Assembly (NCBI RefSeq): GCF_003075035.1
Contig: NZ_QCZE01000001.1
Coordinates: 816,187 to 880,186, forward strand
From: Zobellella maritima
GTDB taxonomy: Bacteria; Pseudomonadota; Gammaproteobacteria; Enterobacterales; Aeromonadaceae
Length of the DNA stretch: 64,000 bases
Reading direction: 5' to 3'
Shown here: piece after piece, positions 52,958 through 62,023 of the stretch
Layout of the letters: the number at the start of each line of letters is the position of its first letter
Numbering within the stretch: position 1 is the first letter of the stretch
Notes under the pieces: model-generated
What the model saw: only the letters and a program-made list of their open reading frames with translations
What the model was told of the DNA's origin: nothing
Databases searched by the model: none
Made by a program: the position numbers and the translations under genes

Positions 52958-53878
52958 ATGCTTAAATTCATTGTTAAACGTCTGCTCGAAGCCATTCCCA
53001 CCCTGCTGGTGCTGATCACCATTTCCTTCTTTATGATGCGCTTCGCCCCGGGCAACCCCTTCAGCTCGGAGCGTAGTCTGCCCCCCGAGGTGTTGGCCAA
53101 TATCGAAGCCAGATACGGGCTGGACAGACCGGTGCTGGAACAGTACTTCGGCTACCTCGGCAACCTGCTGCGGGGAGATCTGGGCCCCTCTTTCAAATAC
53201 AAGGACTTTTCCGTCAACGAACTGGTGAGCCAGGCCTTGCCGGTATCCGCCGAAATCGGCTTGTACGCCTTCTTCGGCGCCGTGCTGTTCGGCGTCGCCC
53301 TGGGGGTAGTGGCGGCACTGAAACAAAACAGCTGGATTGATTATCTCACCATGTCAACGGCCATGGTCGGGCTGGTGATCCCCAGTTTCGTACTGGCGCC
53401 CATCCTGGTGCTGGTATTTGCCATTACCCTCCAATGGCTGCCGGCCGGCGGCTGGAACGAGGGGGCGCCCCAGAACCTGATCCTGCCGGTGGTGGGCATG
53501 ATGATGCACTATATCTCGGCCATCGCCCGTATTACCCGGGGGTCCATGATTGAAACCATGAACGCCGATTTTATCCGTACCGCCAGGGCCAAGGGCCTGC
53601 CTCGGCGCCATATCATCCTCCGGCATGCCCTGCGGCCGGCCATGCTGCCGGTGGTGTCTTACCTGGGGCCGGCCTTCGTCGGCATCATCACCGGCTCTGT
53701 GGTGATCGAAACCATATTCGGCCTGCCCGGACTCGGCCAGCTGTTTGTTAACGGGGCGTTGAACCGGGACTACTCCATGGTGCTGGGTCTGACCATACTG
53801 GTCGGTACCCTGACCATTGCCTTCAATGCCCTGGTCGATATCCTCTATGCGGCTATCGATCCCAAGATCCGTTATTAA
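52958..53878 (+). CDS. oppB: Oligopeptide ABC transporter permease OppB
   Basis: A 306-residue, six-helix permease: MLKFIVKRLLEAIPTLLVLI is the classical OppB N-terminus, followed by FMMRFAPGNPF. The EAA loop is DFIRTARAKGLPRRHIILRHAL. It ends AIDPKIRY, also typical. The ATG at 52958 is preceded by AAGGAGA 8 nt upstream; the longer frame to 52865 runs through the REP repeat and is not coding. Followed 13 bp later by oppC. Confidence 0.96.
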   Translation: MLKFIVKRLLEAIPTLLVLITISFFMMRFAPGNPFSSERSLPPEVLANIEARYGLDRPVLEQYFGYLGNLLRGDLGPSFKYKDFSVNELVSQALPVSAEIGLYAFFGAVLFGVALGVVAALKQNSWIDYLTMSTAMVGLVIPSFVLAPILVLVFAITLQWLPAGGWNEGAPQNLILPVVGMMMHYISAIARITRGSMIETMNADFIRTARAKGLPRRHIILRHALRPAMLPVVSYLGPAFVGIITGSVVIETIFGLPGLGQLFVNGALNRDYSMVLGLTILVGTLTIAFNALVDILYAAIDPKIRY

Positions 53879-53891
53879 GCCGGAGCCCGTC

Positions 53892-54800
53892 ATGGTCGTG
53901 CCCAAAGCAAAACGCGATGCGCTGGAGCAGTTTTCCGAGCAGTTGGAGGTGGAGGGGCGCTCCCTGTGGATGGATGCCCGCCGCCGCTTCTTCCACAACA
54001 GGGCGGCCCTGGCCAGCCTGCTTATCCTCGGCCTGATCACCCTGCTGGTGCTGGTGGGACCCTTGTTGTCCGGGTTCGCCTATGACGATACCGACTGGAA
54101 CGCCATGATGGCGGCCCCCAGCCTGGAAAGCGGCCATTACTTCGGTACCGATTCCCTGGGGCGGGATCTGTTCGTACGTACCCTGGTGGGAGGACGCATC
54201 TCCCTGATGGTGGGGCTGATGGGGGCCCTGGTGGCGGTGATCATCGGCACCCTGTATGGCGCCGCTTCCGGTTTTATCGGTGGGCGCACCGATCGGGTGA
54301 TGATGCGCCTGCTGGAAATCCTCTACTCCTTCCCTTTTATGTTCTTCGTGATCCTGCTGGTAACCTTCTTCGGCCGCAATATCCTGCTGATCTTCTTCGC
54401 CATCGGCGCGGTCAGCTGGCTCGATATGGCGCGTATCGTGCGCGGCCAGACCCTGAGTTTGAAGCGCCGGGAGTTTATCGAGGCGGCACAGGTCTGCGGG
54501 GTCGGCAAGGCCACCATCGTCACCCGCCATATCCTGCCCAATGTACTCGGCATAGTGGCCGTGTATGCCACCCTGCTGGTGCCCGGCATGATCCTGTTTG
54601 AATCTTTTCTCAGCTTTCTCGGCCTGGGGGTGCAGGAGCCGATGACCAGCTGGGGCGCCCTGCTGGACGAAGGGTCCAAATCGATGGAGGTCGCCCCGTG
54701 GCAGCTGTTGTTTCCGGCAGGCTTTATGGTCACCACCCTGTTCTGTTTCAACTTTTTGGGGGACGGTCTGCGTGACGCCCTGGATCCGAAAGACCGTTAA
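53892..54800 (+). CDS. oppC: Oligopeptide ABC transporter permease OppC
   Basis: A 302-residue permease: N-terminal OppC_N region (SLWMDARRRFFHNRAALASLLIL), GTDSLGRDLFVRTLVGGRISL, and EAA loop EFIEAAQVCGVGKATIVTRHILPN. The motif LGLGVQEPMTSWGALL and the DGLRDALDPKDR ending are diagnostic. The start at 53892 has GGAG 7 nt upstream; the longer frame overlaps oppB. Confidence 0.96.
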   Translation: MVVPKAKRDALEQFSEQLEVEGRSLWMDARRRFFHNRAALASLLILGLITLLVLVGPLLSGFAYDDTDWNAMMAAPSLESGHYFGTDSLGRDLFVRTLVGGRISLMVGLMGALVAVIIGTLYGAASGFIGGRTDRVMMRLLEILYSFPFMFFVILLVTFFGRNILLIFFAIGAVSWLDMARIVRGQTLSLKRREFIEAAQVCGVGKATIVTRHILPNVLGIVAVYATLLVPGMILFESFLSFLGLGVQEPMTSWGALLDEGSKSMEVAPWQLLFPAGFMVTTLFCFNFLGDGLRDALDPKDR

Positions 54801-54812
54801 GGAGAGCCGTCG

Positions 54813-55787
54813 ATGACGCTGTTGGAGGTCCGGGAACTGCGGGTGGAATTCACCACCCCGGAGGGCAAGGTGGTGGCGGTCAACGATCTCGATTTTTCGC
54901 TGGATGCGGGCGACACCCTGGGGCTGGTCGGTGAGTCCGGCTCCGGCAAGAGCCAGGCTGCTTTCGCCATCATGGGATTGCTGGCCAGGAACGGCACCGC
55001 CTCCGGCTCCGTCCGCCTTGAAGGACAGGAGGTGCTAAACCTGCCGGAAAAGGTGCTGAACCGGATCCGGGCCGAGCACATCGCCATGATTTTCCAGGAC
55101 CCCATGACCTCGCTGAACCCCTATATGAAGGTGGGACCCCAGCTGATGGAGGTGCTGATGCTGCACAAGGGCATCAGCCAGGCCCGGGCCTTCGAGGGGT
55201 CGGTACGTATGCTGGATGCGGTGGAGATCCCCGAGGCCCGGCAGCGGATGGGCATGTTTCCCCACGAGCTCTCCGGCGGCATGCGCCAACGGGTAATGAT
55301 CGCCATGGCGCTGCTGTGCCAACCCAGGCTGCTGATCGCCGACGAGCCGACCACGGCCCTGGATGTGACCGTCCAGGCCCAGATCATGAGCCTGCTCAAC
55401 GAGTTGAAGCGGGAATTCAACACCGCCATTATTATGATCACCCATGATCTGGGGGTGGTGGCCGGCAGCTGCAACCAGGTACTGGTGATGTATGCCGGCC
55501 GCACCATGGAGATCGGCCCGGTGGACGACATCTTCTACCGGCCCAGCCACCCCTACACCGAAGGGCTGCTGAAGGCGGTTCCGCGACTGGATGCGGGTGG
55601 AGAGGAGCTGGCGACCATCCCCGGCAGTCCTCCCAACCTGCTCAGGCTCCCCCCCGGATGCCCCTTCCAGCAGCGCTGCCCTCGGGTGCATGATGCCTGC
55701 CGCCGTGTGATGCCGCCGCTGACCCCGTGCGGAGAGGGTCGCCGGCGCGCATGCCATTGGGATTGGGAGGCCAAAAATGGTGAATAG
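54813..55787 (+). CDS. oppD: Oligopeptide ABC transporter ATP-binding protein OppD
   Basis: A 324-residue ATPase: Walker A GESGSGKSQ (with Gln in place of the second Thr/Ser position's neighbour), FQDPMTSLNPYM, signature LSGGMRQRVMIAMAL, Walker B LLIADEPTTALDVT, THDLGVVA. The C-terminal oligo_HPY domain has CPFQQRCPRVHDAC, the Cys cluster that binds a 4Fe-4S centre in some Dpp/Opp ATPases. Overlaps oppF by 11 bp. Confidence 0.96.
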   Translation: MTLLEVRELRVEFTTPEGKVVAVNDLDFSLDAGDTLGLVGESGSGKSQAAFAIMGLLARNGTASGSVRLEGQEVLNLPEKVLNRIRAEHIAMIFQDPMTSLNPYMKVGPQLMEVLMLHKGISQARAFEGSVRMLDAVEIPEARQRMGMFPHELSGGMRQRVMIAMALLCQPRLLIADEPTTALDVTVQAQIMSLLNELKREFNTAIIMITHDLGVVAGSCNQVLVMYAGRTMEIGPVDDIFYRPSHPYTEGLLKAVPRLDAGGEELATIPGSPPNLLRLPPGCPFQQRCPRVHDACRRVMPPLTPCGEGRRRACHWDWEAKNGE

Positions 55788-56778
55788 CAGGCCGCTGCTG
55801 GAGGTGCGCGATCTCCGGGTGTACTTCGATGTCAGGGGGGAGCGGGCCTGGCCCTGGTCCAGGCCGGCGGTCCTGAAGGCGGTGGACGGCGTCAGCTTCA
55901 AGCTGTACGAGGGCGAAACCCTGGGAGTGGTGGGCGAGTCCGGCTGCGGTAAGTCCACCCTGGCCCGGGCAGTGATCGGGCTGGAGCGGGCCAGTGCCGG
56001 CGAGGTGATCTGGCAAGGGCGAGATCTGACCAAAATGGATCGCAAGGTACGGCGGGAAACACGCAAGGAAATACAGATGATTTTTCAGGATCCTCTGGCG
56101 TCCCTCAATCCCAGGATGACCATAGGCGAGATCATTGCCGAGCCGCTGCGGGCCTTCTACCCACAGATGCCGAAGGCGAAGGTGAAGGACAAGGTCAGGG
56201 CCATGATGATGAAAGTCGGTTTGTTGCCCAATGTGATCAACCGCTACCCCCATGAGTTCTCGGGCGGCCAGTGTCAGCGGGTCGGCATCGCCCGGGCACT
56301 GATACTCGGTCCCAGACTGGTTGTCTGCGACGAGCCGGTTTCGGCCCTGGACGTTTCCATCCAGGCCCAGGTTATTAACCTGCTGAAGGAACTATCGCAG
56401 GAGATGGGGTTGTCGCTGATCTTTATCGCCCACGATCTGTCGGTGGTGAAGCACATATCGGATCGGGTGCTGGTCATGTATCTGGGCACGGCGGTGGAGC
56501 TGGGTGAGGGCAGGGCCCTGTTCGAGCGTCCCACCCATCCCTACACCCAGGCGCTGATGAGCGCGGTGCCGGTGCCGGATCCGGAATATGAACGCAACAG
56601 GCAGGCGCAGATCCTGCACGGCGATCTGCCGTCGCCAATCACGCCGCCCTCCGGCTGCGTGTTCCGCACCCGTTGCCCGTTGGCGGACGAGGACTGCGCC
56701 CTTACCCGGCCGGTGCTGGAGGGCAGCGAGCAACATCGGGCCGCCTGCCTCAAGGTGAAGGTCAAGCCGGACAGGTAA
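55777..56778 (+). CDS. oppF: Oligopeptide ABC transporter ATP-binding protein OppF
   Basis: A 333-residue ATPase: RPAVLKAVDGVSFKLYEGET, Walker A GESGCGKST, FQDPLASLNPRMT, signature FSGGQCQRVGIARAL, Walker B LVVCDEPVSALDVS, AHDLSVVKHISDRV. The C-terminal CVFRTRCPLADEDC cluster is the usual oligo_HPY ending. It starts inside oppD, so the ATPases are coupled and heterodimeric. Last gene of the operon. Confidence 0.96.
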   Translation: MVNSRPLLEVRDLRVYFDVRGERAWPWSRPAVLKAVDGVSFKLYEGETLGVVGESGCGKSTLARAVIGLERASAGEVIWQGRDLTKMDRKVRRETRKEIQMIFQDPLASLNPRMTIGEIIAEPLRAFYPQMPKAKVKDKVRAMMMKVGLLPNVINRYPHEFSGGQCQRVGIARALILGPRLVVCDEPVSALDVSIQAQVINLLKELSQEMGLSLIFIAHDLSVVKHISDRVLVMYLGTAVELGEGRALFERPTHPYTQALMSAVPVPDPEYERNRQAQILHGDLPSPITPPSGCVFRTRCPLADEDCALTRPVLEGSEQHRAACLKVKVKPDR

Positions 56779-56822
56779 CCGGGGACGGAGTAAGAGGGAG
56801 GGATTGGGAAATGGGGAGTATG

Positions 56823-57057
56823 TAGGTCAGAATTTATTCTGACAGCGGCCTGTCAGGTTGAAACCTGACCCACAATTCCCCGCAGGATCATCGGTTTGCT
56901 GTGGGAGCGTCGACCTCGGCGCGATGATGTTTGGTATGGCCTTGCGGCCAATCGGCCCGGGGTCGAGCCTCCTACAGGCCTATGTCGGTCCCGGGGCTTG
57001 CTGTAGGTAAACATTTATTCTTACCACGCGCTGTCAGGTTGAACCCTGACTCACAAG
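56823..57057. repeat. Two dispersed repeat families in the oppF-DUF2057 gap
   Basis: Family 2: GTCAGAATTTATTCTGAC at 56826-56843 plus GTCAGGTTGAAACCTGAC at 56852-56869, and a diverged second copy at 57003-57050. Between them lies a REP-like (family 1) pair at 56897-56978 (TGTGGGAGCGTCGACCTCGG and GTCGAGCCTCCTACAGGC). All are palindromic. No gene in the gap. Confidence 0.8.
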
Positions 57058-57068
57058 CCCCGTTCCCC

Positions 57069-57701
57069 TTACTGTTGCTGAATCATCCAGATCTGGAAGG
57101 CGCGGCGGGTATCTTTGTCGGCGGCATTCCACCATTGCTTGAGCATATCCAGGGAGTCGGCATTGACGCTGGCATCCCCGAACTGGGCTTCGGCGGCGGC
57201 CAGGGCGGCGTCGGTACGGCCACCGAAGGATTTACCAGCTTCTTCCAGATAGTCCTGGATGCCGCGGGCCAGATCCATGCCGGCGGGTCGGTGGATGGTA
57301 TAGAGCTCGGCCTCGACCGGCTGGCCGGTGGTCTGGTCGACGATGCGCATCTCGCCGGCCTGGTCACGCAGGAATTCACGGGCAGCCTGGTAGTTGATGG
57401 GCGTCGGGTAATCCAGGGTCAGCGCGGCATCTTCCGGCACCTCCAGGGTAACGATCACAGGATCGCCGTCCAGCACCCGAATTTCGCTGCGGTTGGAATA
57501 ATCCTCGGTATAGCTGATGGCGAACTGGTGTCTACCTGCCTTCACCTCCACGACATTGACCGCACGCATGGCGCTGTGATCGGTCTTTTTGCCGTCGACC
57601 AGCAAGATCTGGTAGGGCTGGGGGGCTTCAAAGCTGGCGGCCATGGCGCCGACCGGCAGGCAGGCAATGGCCAGGGCGGCGAGGGTGGTACGTATTTTCA
57701 T
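57069..57701 (-). CDS. DUF2057-family periplasmic protein (YccT-like)
   Basis: A 210-residue protein with a signal peptide (MKIRTTLAALAIACLP, cleavage after GAMAA) and the DUF2057 pattern: PYQILLVDGKK, VVEVKAGRHQFAISYTEDYS, DPVIVTLEVP. Function of the family is unclear; the E. coli member affects curli. The ATG at 57701 has AGGAG 7 nt upstream. Stand-alone gene, followed by repeats. Confidence 0.88.
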   Translation of the reverse strand: MKIRTTLAALAIACLPVGAMAASFEAPQPYQILLVDGKKTDHSAMRAVNVVEVKAGRHQFAISYTEDYSNRSEIRVLDGDPVIVTLEVPEDAALTLDYPTPINYQAAREFLRDQAGEMRIVDQTTGQPVEAELYTIHRPAGMDLARGIQDYLEEAGKSFGGRTDAALAAAEAQFGDASVNADSLDMLKQWWNAADKDTRRAFQIWMIQQQ

Positions 57702-57798
57702 CAAGGGCTCCTAGCAGGATAAGCAAATGCCAAGCATTTGAACTGGCTGAGATAGTAACGCCCGGATTGTGGCAACTTTGGCTCTCCGGCGCAACGGT

Positions 57799-57929
57799 CA
57801 AAACCAGGCCTGCCTGGCCAGCTTGAGCGACAGGGCCAGTACCATCACCACAAATAACGCGGCGGAGACATGCTCAAAACCAGGCCTGCCAGGCCAGCTT
57901 GAGCGACAAGGCCAGCACCATCACAACAA
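57799..57929. repeat. Duplicated 3' end of the TSUP gene
   Basis: A stretch of about 55 bp at 57799-57854 (CAAAACCAGGCCTGCC...CCATCAC.ACAAA) repeats 57874-57929 with a few changes. The second copy is the authentic end of the TSUP gene; the first lies beyond its stop codon. The distance is 75 bp. It looks like a local tandem duplication that left a second gene tail. Confidence 0.85.
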
Positions 57930-58641
57930 AGATGGGGCGGATAAAGCCGGCACCAAAGCGGATCGCCGAATGGGCCCCGATAAAAGAGCCCGCCATGATG
58001 CCGACACTCAGGGTCAGCCCCAGTATCCAGTCGACCTGCCCGAGGGCGATAAAGGTCAGCAGTGATACCAGGTTGCTGGTCAGCACCATGCCCTTGGCCA
58101 GGCCGGACGACAGCAGCAGGTTGAGCCGGTACAGGGCCATCGACGAGACGATCAGAAAGGCGCCGGCGCCCGGGCCGAAGGCGCCGTCATAGGCGCCGAG
58201 CAACAGGCCCTGCCCCCACTGGCGCCGATAAAGCCGCTGGTTGGGCCTGGGCAGCTGGTTGCCCTGGTGTTCATGGCGGCGGTTGACGATGGTGTAGATG
58301 GCCACTCCGAAGATTAGCAGGGGCAGCAGCTTTTCCAGCCAGGCGGCGTTGATCAGATTGACCAACAGGGTGCCGACCAGGGCACCGACGGCCGCGGCCA
58401 GCAGGGCACGCCACCAGAACCCCGGCTGGAACAGCCGCTGGCGATAGAAGGTGATGGCCGAGGTGAGCGAGCTCAGGCTGGCCGCTACCTTGTTGGTGCC
58501 CAACGCCATATGGGGGGGCAGGCCGGCGCTGAGCAGGGCGGGAATGGTGATCAGGCCCCCGCCGCCGGCCACCGCATCGAGAAAGCCGGCCAGCAGGCCG
58601 GTCAGCGCCAGCAAAAAATAAACGGAAAAGTCGAATACCAT
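57874..58641 (-). CDS. TSUP (TauE/SafE) sulfite/organosulfonate exporter-like permease
   Basis: A 255-residue, eight-helix membrane protein. It has the TSUP opening GLLAGFLDAVAGGGGLITIPALL with ALGTNKVAASLSSLTSAITFYR, and the second-half repeat GAYDGAFGPGAGAFLIVS. These are the two inverted-repeat motifs of the family. Its ATG overlaps the stop of the helicase gene (TGATG), so it is coupled with it. Substrate could be sulfite, sulfonate or other small anions. Confidence 0.93.
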   Translation of the reverse strand: MVFDFSVYFLLALTGLLAGFLDAVAGGGGLITIPALLSAGLPPHMALGTNKVAASLSSLTSAITFYRQRLFQPGFWWRALLAAAVGALVGTLLVNLINAAWLEKLLPLLIFGVAIYTIVNRRHEHQGNQLPRPNQRLYRRQWGQGLLLGAYDGAFGPGAGAFLIVSSMALYRLNLLLSSGLAKGMVLTSNLVSLLTFIALGQVDWILGLTLSVGIMAGSFIGAHSAIRFGAGFIRPIFVVMVLALSLKLAWQAWF

Positions 58642-60701
58642 CAGTCTGTTATTTCTTGGGTAAAGGGTGGCAGGGCGGCCAACAGGGCGGCCCCGTAACG
58701 ACGGGTGACGATGCGCCGGTCGAGCAGCACGATTCTACCCTGATCCGTCTCGCTGCGCAGCAACCGGCCGCAGGCCTGAATGAGTTTGCGCGATGCCTCG
58801 GGAACGGTCAGCTCCATAAAGGGATTGCCGCCGCGCAGGCTGATCCACTCCGCCATGGCCTCTTCCACCGGTGAGGTGGGTACCGCGAAGGGCAGCTTGG
58901 TGATGACAAGGTTGGTCAGATAATGGCCGGGCAAGTCCAGCCCTTCGGAAAAACTGCCGGTGCCGAACAACACGCTGGGGCTGCCGCCGTCGCAACGCAC
59001 CCGGTGCAGCTGCAGCAGGCCCTGGCGGCTGGCCTCTCCCTGCACCAGCAGGCTCAGGCCCTTGGCACGCAAGCCCTCGGCGACTGTCTGCATCTGCCGG
59101 TAGGAAGAAAACAGTACCAGGCTGGCCTGCTGTTGCGCAAGCCAATGGGGGAGCTGCTCGATCAGCGCCTGATCAAAGCCGTCGTCGCCGGGCACACAGC
59201 CGATATCCGGGACTATCAGCCGGGAGCCGGGGTAGTCGAAGGGCGAATTCAGGCGCAGATAGCGGCTGCCGTCATCGCTTTTAAGGCCCACGGCACGGCG
59301 AAAATAGCCGAAGTCGTTGAGGGCGGTAAAGGTGGCCGACACCATGATCACGGCGGCGGCCCGGGACCAGCACCATTGTTCCAGTAAATAGCCCACCGCC
59401 AGCGGGGTGGCGCACAGGCTGATATCCCGGCTCTTGTCATCCTGCTCCAGCCAGCGGGCGGGGGGTACATGTTTGGATCCCAGGGGGCGGGTCATCAGCT
59501 CGCAGAGGGTAGCGGTCTGTTCGGTGCGCAGCTGGGCCTGACTCAGGTCCGACAGCCAGGGCTCCGCCTGTTTCAGGGGCAGGGTGCCCAGCTTGAGCTG
59601 CTCGGCGACCTGGGTCTGCAGCCGCTCCAGGCTGCGCTGCAGGCCGGTATTTTCCTCTTTCAGCTGTACCAGCTGCAGGTGCAGGGCATCGGGCAGCTCA
59701 CCGGCGGCAAAACGCAGGCACCCTTGCTCGTCTGTGGTCAGGGCCGACTCGGTAAGGGATTGTTGCAGGGAATTAAGGCTGGGGATCTGCTGCTGCAACG
59801 CGTCCTGTACCTGGGTCACCGACTTCTGTAGCTCGGGTGCATTCAGTCCGCTGGTATGCTTGCCGAGGCCCTGGTTGAATTGTTCCAGCCAGCGGCGGGT
59901 AGTGCGCAGCGGCAGCCGGGCCGACCCCTGGTCGCGGGCAATATCGGCAATATGATGGGCTTCGTCCAGCACATAGACGCAGGCTTCCGGCTCGGGCAGG
60001 ATAATGCCGCCGCCCATTTTCAAATCGGCCAGCAACAGGGCATGGTTGACGACGATCACCTCTGCCTTGTCCAGCTCGTTGCGGGCCAGATGGAAGGGAC
60101 AGTGCTGGTGACCGAGCTGGGGCTGGCAGCCGTGGCGCTGGGCCTGGATCCGCTGCCAGAGCCCGTCATCGATGGGTGTGGGCCAGCTGTCCCTGTCCCC
60201 GGCCCAGTCGCCGCGCTGGCGGGCCTGCCACAAGTCGGCCACCAGCGTCTGCTCGTCGCTACTTAGTCCGGCGGCCGGCTCCAGCAGGCTGAACTGGGCC
60301 TCGCCCTCGGCCAGCTGGGCCAGCCTGTGATCGCAGCAATAGCGGCCCCGGCCCTTGGCCAGTACGAAACGAAATGCCGGCGGGCAGTGCCGCAGAAACA
60401 GCGGCAGATCTTTTTCGATCAGCTGCTCCTGCAGGGCCAGGGTGGCGGTGGAGATCACCAGTTTTTTGTGTGCCTGGCGAGCCCAGGGCACGGCGGCCTG
60501 GATATAGGCCAGGGATTTGCCGATGCCGGTACCGGCCTCGGCCACCAGGATGCGGCGGCTCGGCTGATAGTGGCCCATCAATACCCGGCCGATTTCGGCC
60601 ACCAGGTAATTTTGTGCCCGGCGCGGCTTGAAGCCGGCGATGGCGGCGCCGAGGCGGCGGTAATTGTCGCGGATAAGGGTGCGGTAGTGGGTGTCTGTCA
60701 T
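58641..60701 (-). CDS. DinG/YoaA-like ATP-dependent helicase
   Basis: A 686-residue XPD-like superfamily 2 helicase: Walker A EAGTGIGKSLAYIQAA, DEAH box YVLDEAHHIAD, VVNHALLLAD and the C-terminal FGTGSFSEGLDLPG, ACGRLLRSETDQGRIVLLDRR. Fe-S cluster Cys are expected between motifs Ia and II; I see YCCDH, HGC and HCPFH, a spacing that differs from the textbook C-x-C-x-C-x-C set, so one ligand may be shifted. No separate lesion. It is the first gene of a coupled pair with the TSUP gene. Confidence 0.93.
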   Translation of the reverse strand: MTDTHYRTLIRDNYRRLGAAIAGFKPRRAQNYLVAEIGRVLMGHYQPSRRILVAEAGTGIGKSLAYIQAAVPWARQAHKKLVISTATLALQEQLIEKDLPLFLRHCPPAFRFVLAKGRGRYCCDHRLAQLAEGEAQFSLLEPAAGLSSDEQTLVADLWQARQRGDWAGDRDSWPTPIDDGLWQRIQAQRHGCQPQLGHQHCPFHLARNELDKAEVIVVNHALLLADLKMGGGIILPEPEACVYVLDEAHHIADIARDQGSARLPLRTTRRWLEQFNQGLGKHTSGLNAPELQKSVTQVQDALQQQIPSLNSLQQSLTESALTTDEQGCLRFAAGELPDALHLQLVQLKEENTGLQRSLERLQTQVAEQLKLGTLPLKQAEPWLSDLSQAQLRTEQTATLCELMTRPLGSKHVPPARWLEQDDKSRDISLCATPLAVGYLLEQWCWSRAAAVIMVSATFTALNDFGYFRRAVGLKSDDGSRYLRLNSPFDYPGSRLIVPDIGCVPGDDGFDQALIEQLPHWLAQQQASLVLFSSYRQMQTVAEGLRAKGLSLLVQGEASRQGLLQLHRVRCDGGSPSVLFGTGSFSEGLDLPGHYLTNLVITKLPFAVPTSPVEEAMAEWISLRGGNPFMELTVPEASRKLIQACGRLLRSETDQGRIVLLDRRIVTRRYGAALLAALPPFTQEITD

Positions 60702-60956
60702 CGGCCGGCCCGGGAGAAACGTTGGCGCAGAGTATACCGGCTAGATGAATAATCGCCAGATGCAAGGCCCTGGTGTGGGAAAGGCGCGGGCTGTCACATT
60801 TGTGTAACGTACGAGCGTTAATGTTCTAAAAAGTTCCCGAGTTATTGTTGCGCGGCCAAAAAACCGATGATAGGCTGCCTGCCATAGTGACGTGTTACGT
60901 TGCTAACACAGGGAATTACAAGGACTTAGTGTTTAATAACAGTAGGCATACAAAAA

Positions 60957-61970
60957 ATGAAAAAAACGATTCTTGCACTGACTATCCCGGCTCTGTTCGC
61001 CACTTCCGCCAGCGCCGTTGAGATCTACTCCGCCGAAGACGGCTCCAAGGTCGATTTCTACGGTCGCGTTCAGTATGACGCCGGTGAACTGAAGCACCAG
61101 GTAGCTGATAGCACAAAAGCCGAGAACTTTGGTGGTGCCGGCTCTGCCCGTCTGGGTACCAACGTTCAGTATACCCTGAACAACGATGTCGACCTGATCG
61201 GTAAGCTGGAGTGGCAGGTCACTGCCGAAGGTGCTGACGATACCAAGACCAGTGACATCGACGCCCGCTACGCCTGGGCTGGTTTCCGCTTTATGGACAC
61301 CACCGACCTGACCTTCGGTCGTAGCCAGGATCCTATGGCTCAAGCGCTCTACCTGACCGACGTCTTTAACATCTTCGGTGGCGCTGTAGCCTACGGTGAT
61401 GCGATCGGCGGTGTTAGCGATAAGACTGACGACCAGATGCGCGTTTCTTATGCCGCCAACGGCGTTGATCTGCGTGCGGCCTATGCTTTCGCCGACGCTG
61501 ACAAACAAGACGACAACGCCGGTAAAGAGAACCAGTGGTCAGCATCTGCCGGCTATACCTTCCCGTTCGGCCTGGGTCTGGTTGCCGCCTATGAGCAAGA
61601 GAGCTTTGGTAACGGTGCAGATATGGATGCCTGGATTGTCGGCGCCAGCTACTATGTAGACGGCTTGTATGTCGCTGGTATCTACACTGAAAGAGAAAAA
61701 GATGTTGTCGGCGGCGGCAAGGATGAGAGCGAAGGCTATGAACTGGTCGCTACTTACACCGTTGATGCCTGGACCCTGCTGGCCGAATACTCCAATGAAG
61801 AGTTTGATGCTGCCTCTTCTTCTACTAACGAAGACACCATTGACCTGGTAACTCTGGGTGTTCAGTACAAGTTCAACCCCAACACCAAGGTCTATGCAGA
61901 ATATCTTATCAACGATAACGATGCCAATGACGATGACCTGTATGGCATGGGTATCCAGTACAACTTCTAA
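60957..61970 (+). CDS. Outer-membrane porin (OmpU/OmpC-like trimeric porin)
   Basis: A 337-residue beta-barrel: signal peptide MKKTILALTIPALFATSASA, then VEIYSAEDGSKVDFYGRVQYD, the early strand typical of general porins, GSARLGTNVQY, WAGFRFMDTTDLTFGRSQDP (constriction loop area) and a last strand DLYGMGIQYNF with the terminal Phe used by the BAM machinery. High Asp content gives a cation-selective feel as in OmpU. Own terminator follows. Codon use is strongly biased, as for an abundant protein. Confidence 0.95.
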   Translation: MKKTILALTIPALFATSASAVEIYSAEDGSKVDFYGRVQYDAGELKHQVADSTKAENFGGAGSARLGTNVQYTLNNDVDLIGKLEWQVTAEGADDTKTSDIDARYAWAGFRFMDTTDLTFGRSQDPMAQALYLTDVFNIFGGAVAYGDAIGGVSDKTDDQMRVSYAANGVDLRAAYAFADADKQDDNAGKENQWSASAGYTFPFGLGLVAAYEQESFGNGADMDAWIVGASYYVDGLYVAGIYTEREKDVVGGGKDESEGYELVATYTVDAWTLLAEYSNEEFDAASSSTNEDTIDLVTLGVQYKFNPNTKVYAEYLINDNDANDDDLYGMGIQYNF

Positions 61971-61995
61971 GCTCGGTTAGTTCCGAATTAGCAGT

Positions 61996-62023
61996 AAAAA
62001 GCCGGCGTCACGCCGGCTTTTTT
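61996..62023 (+). terminator. Rho-independent terminator of the porin gene
   Basis: AAAAAGCCGGCGTCACGCCGGC followed by TTTTTT; the 7-bp GC stem with three-base loop ends 50 bp after the porin stop (stem halves GCCGGCG and CGCCGGC). Confidence 0.93.

Noticed and set aside
54906-54980. OppD Walker A reads GSGKSQ instead of GSGKST, considered as a defect
   Set aside because: The P-loop Lys and Ser are present and Gln at the next position occurs in OppD/DppD proteins, so no loss of function is implied.
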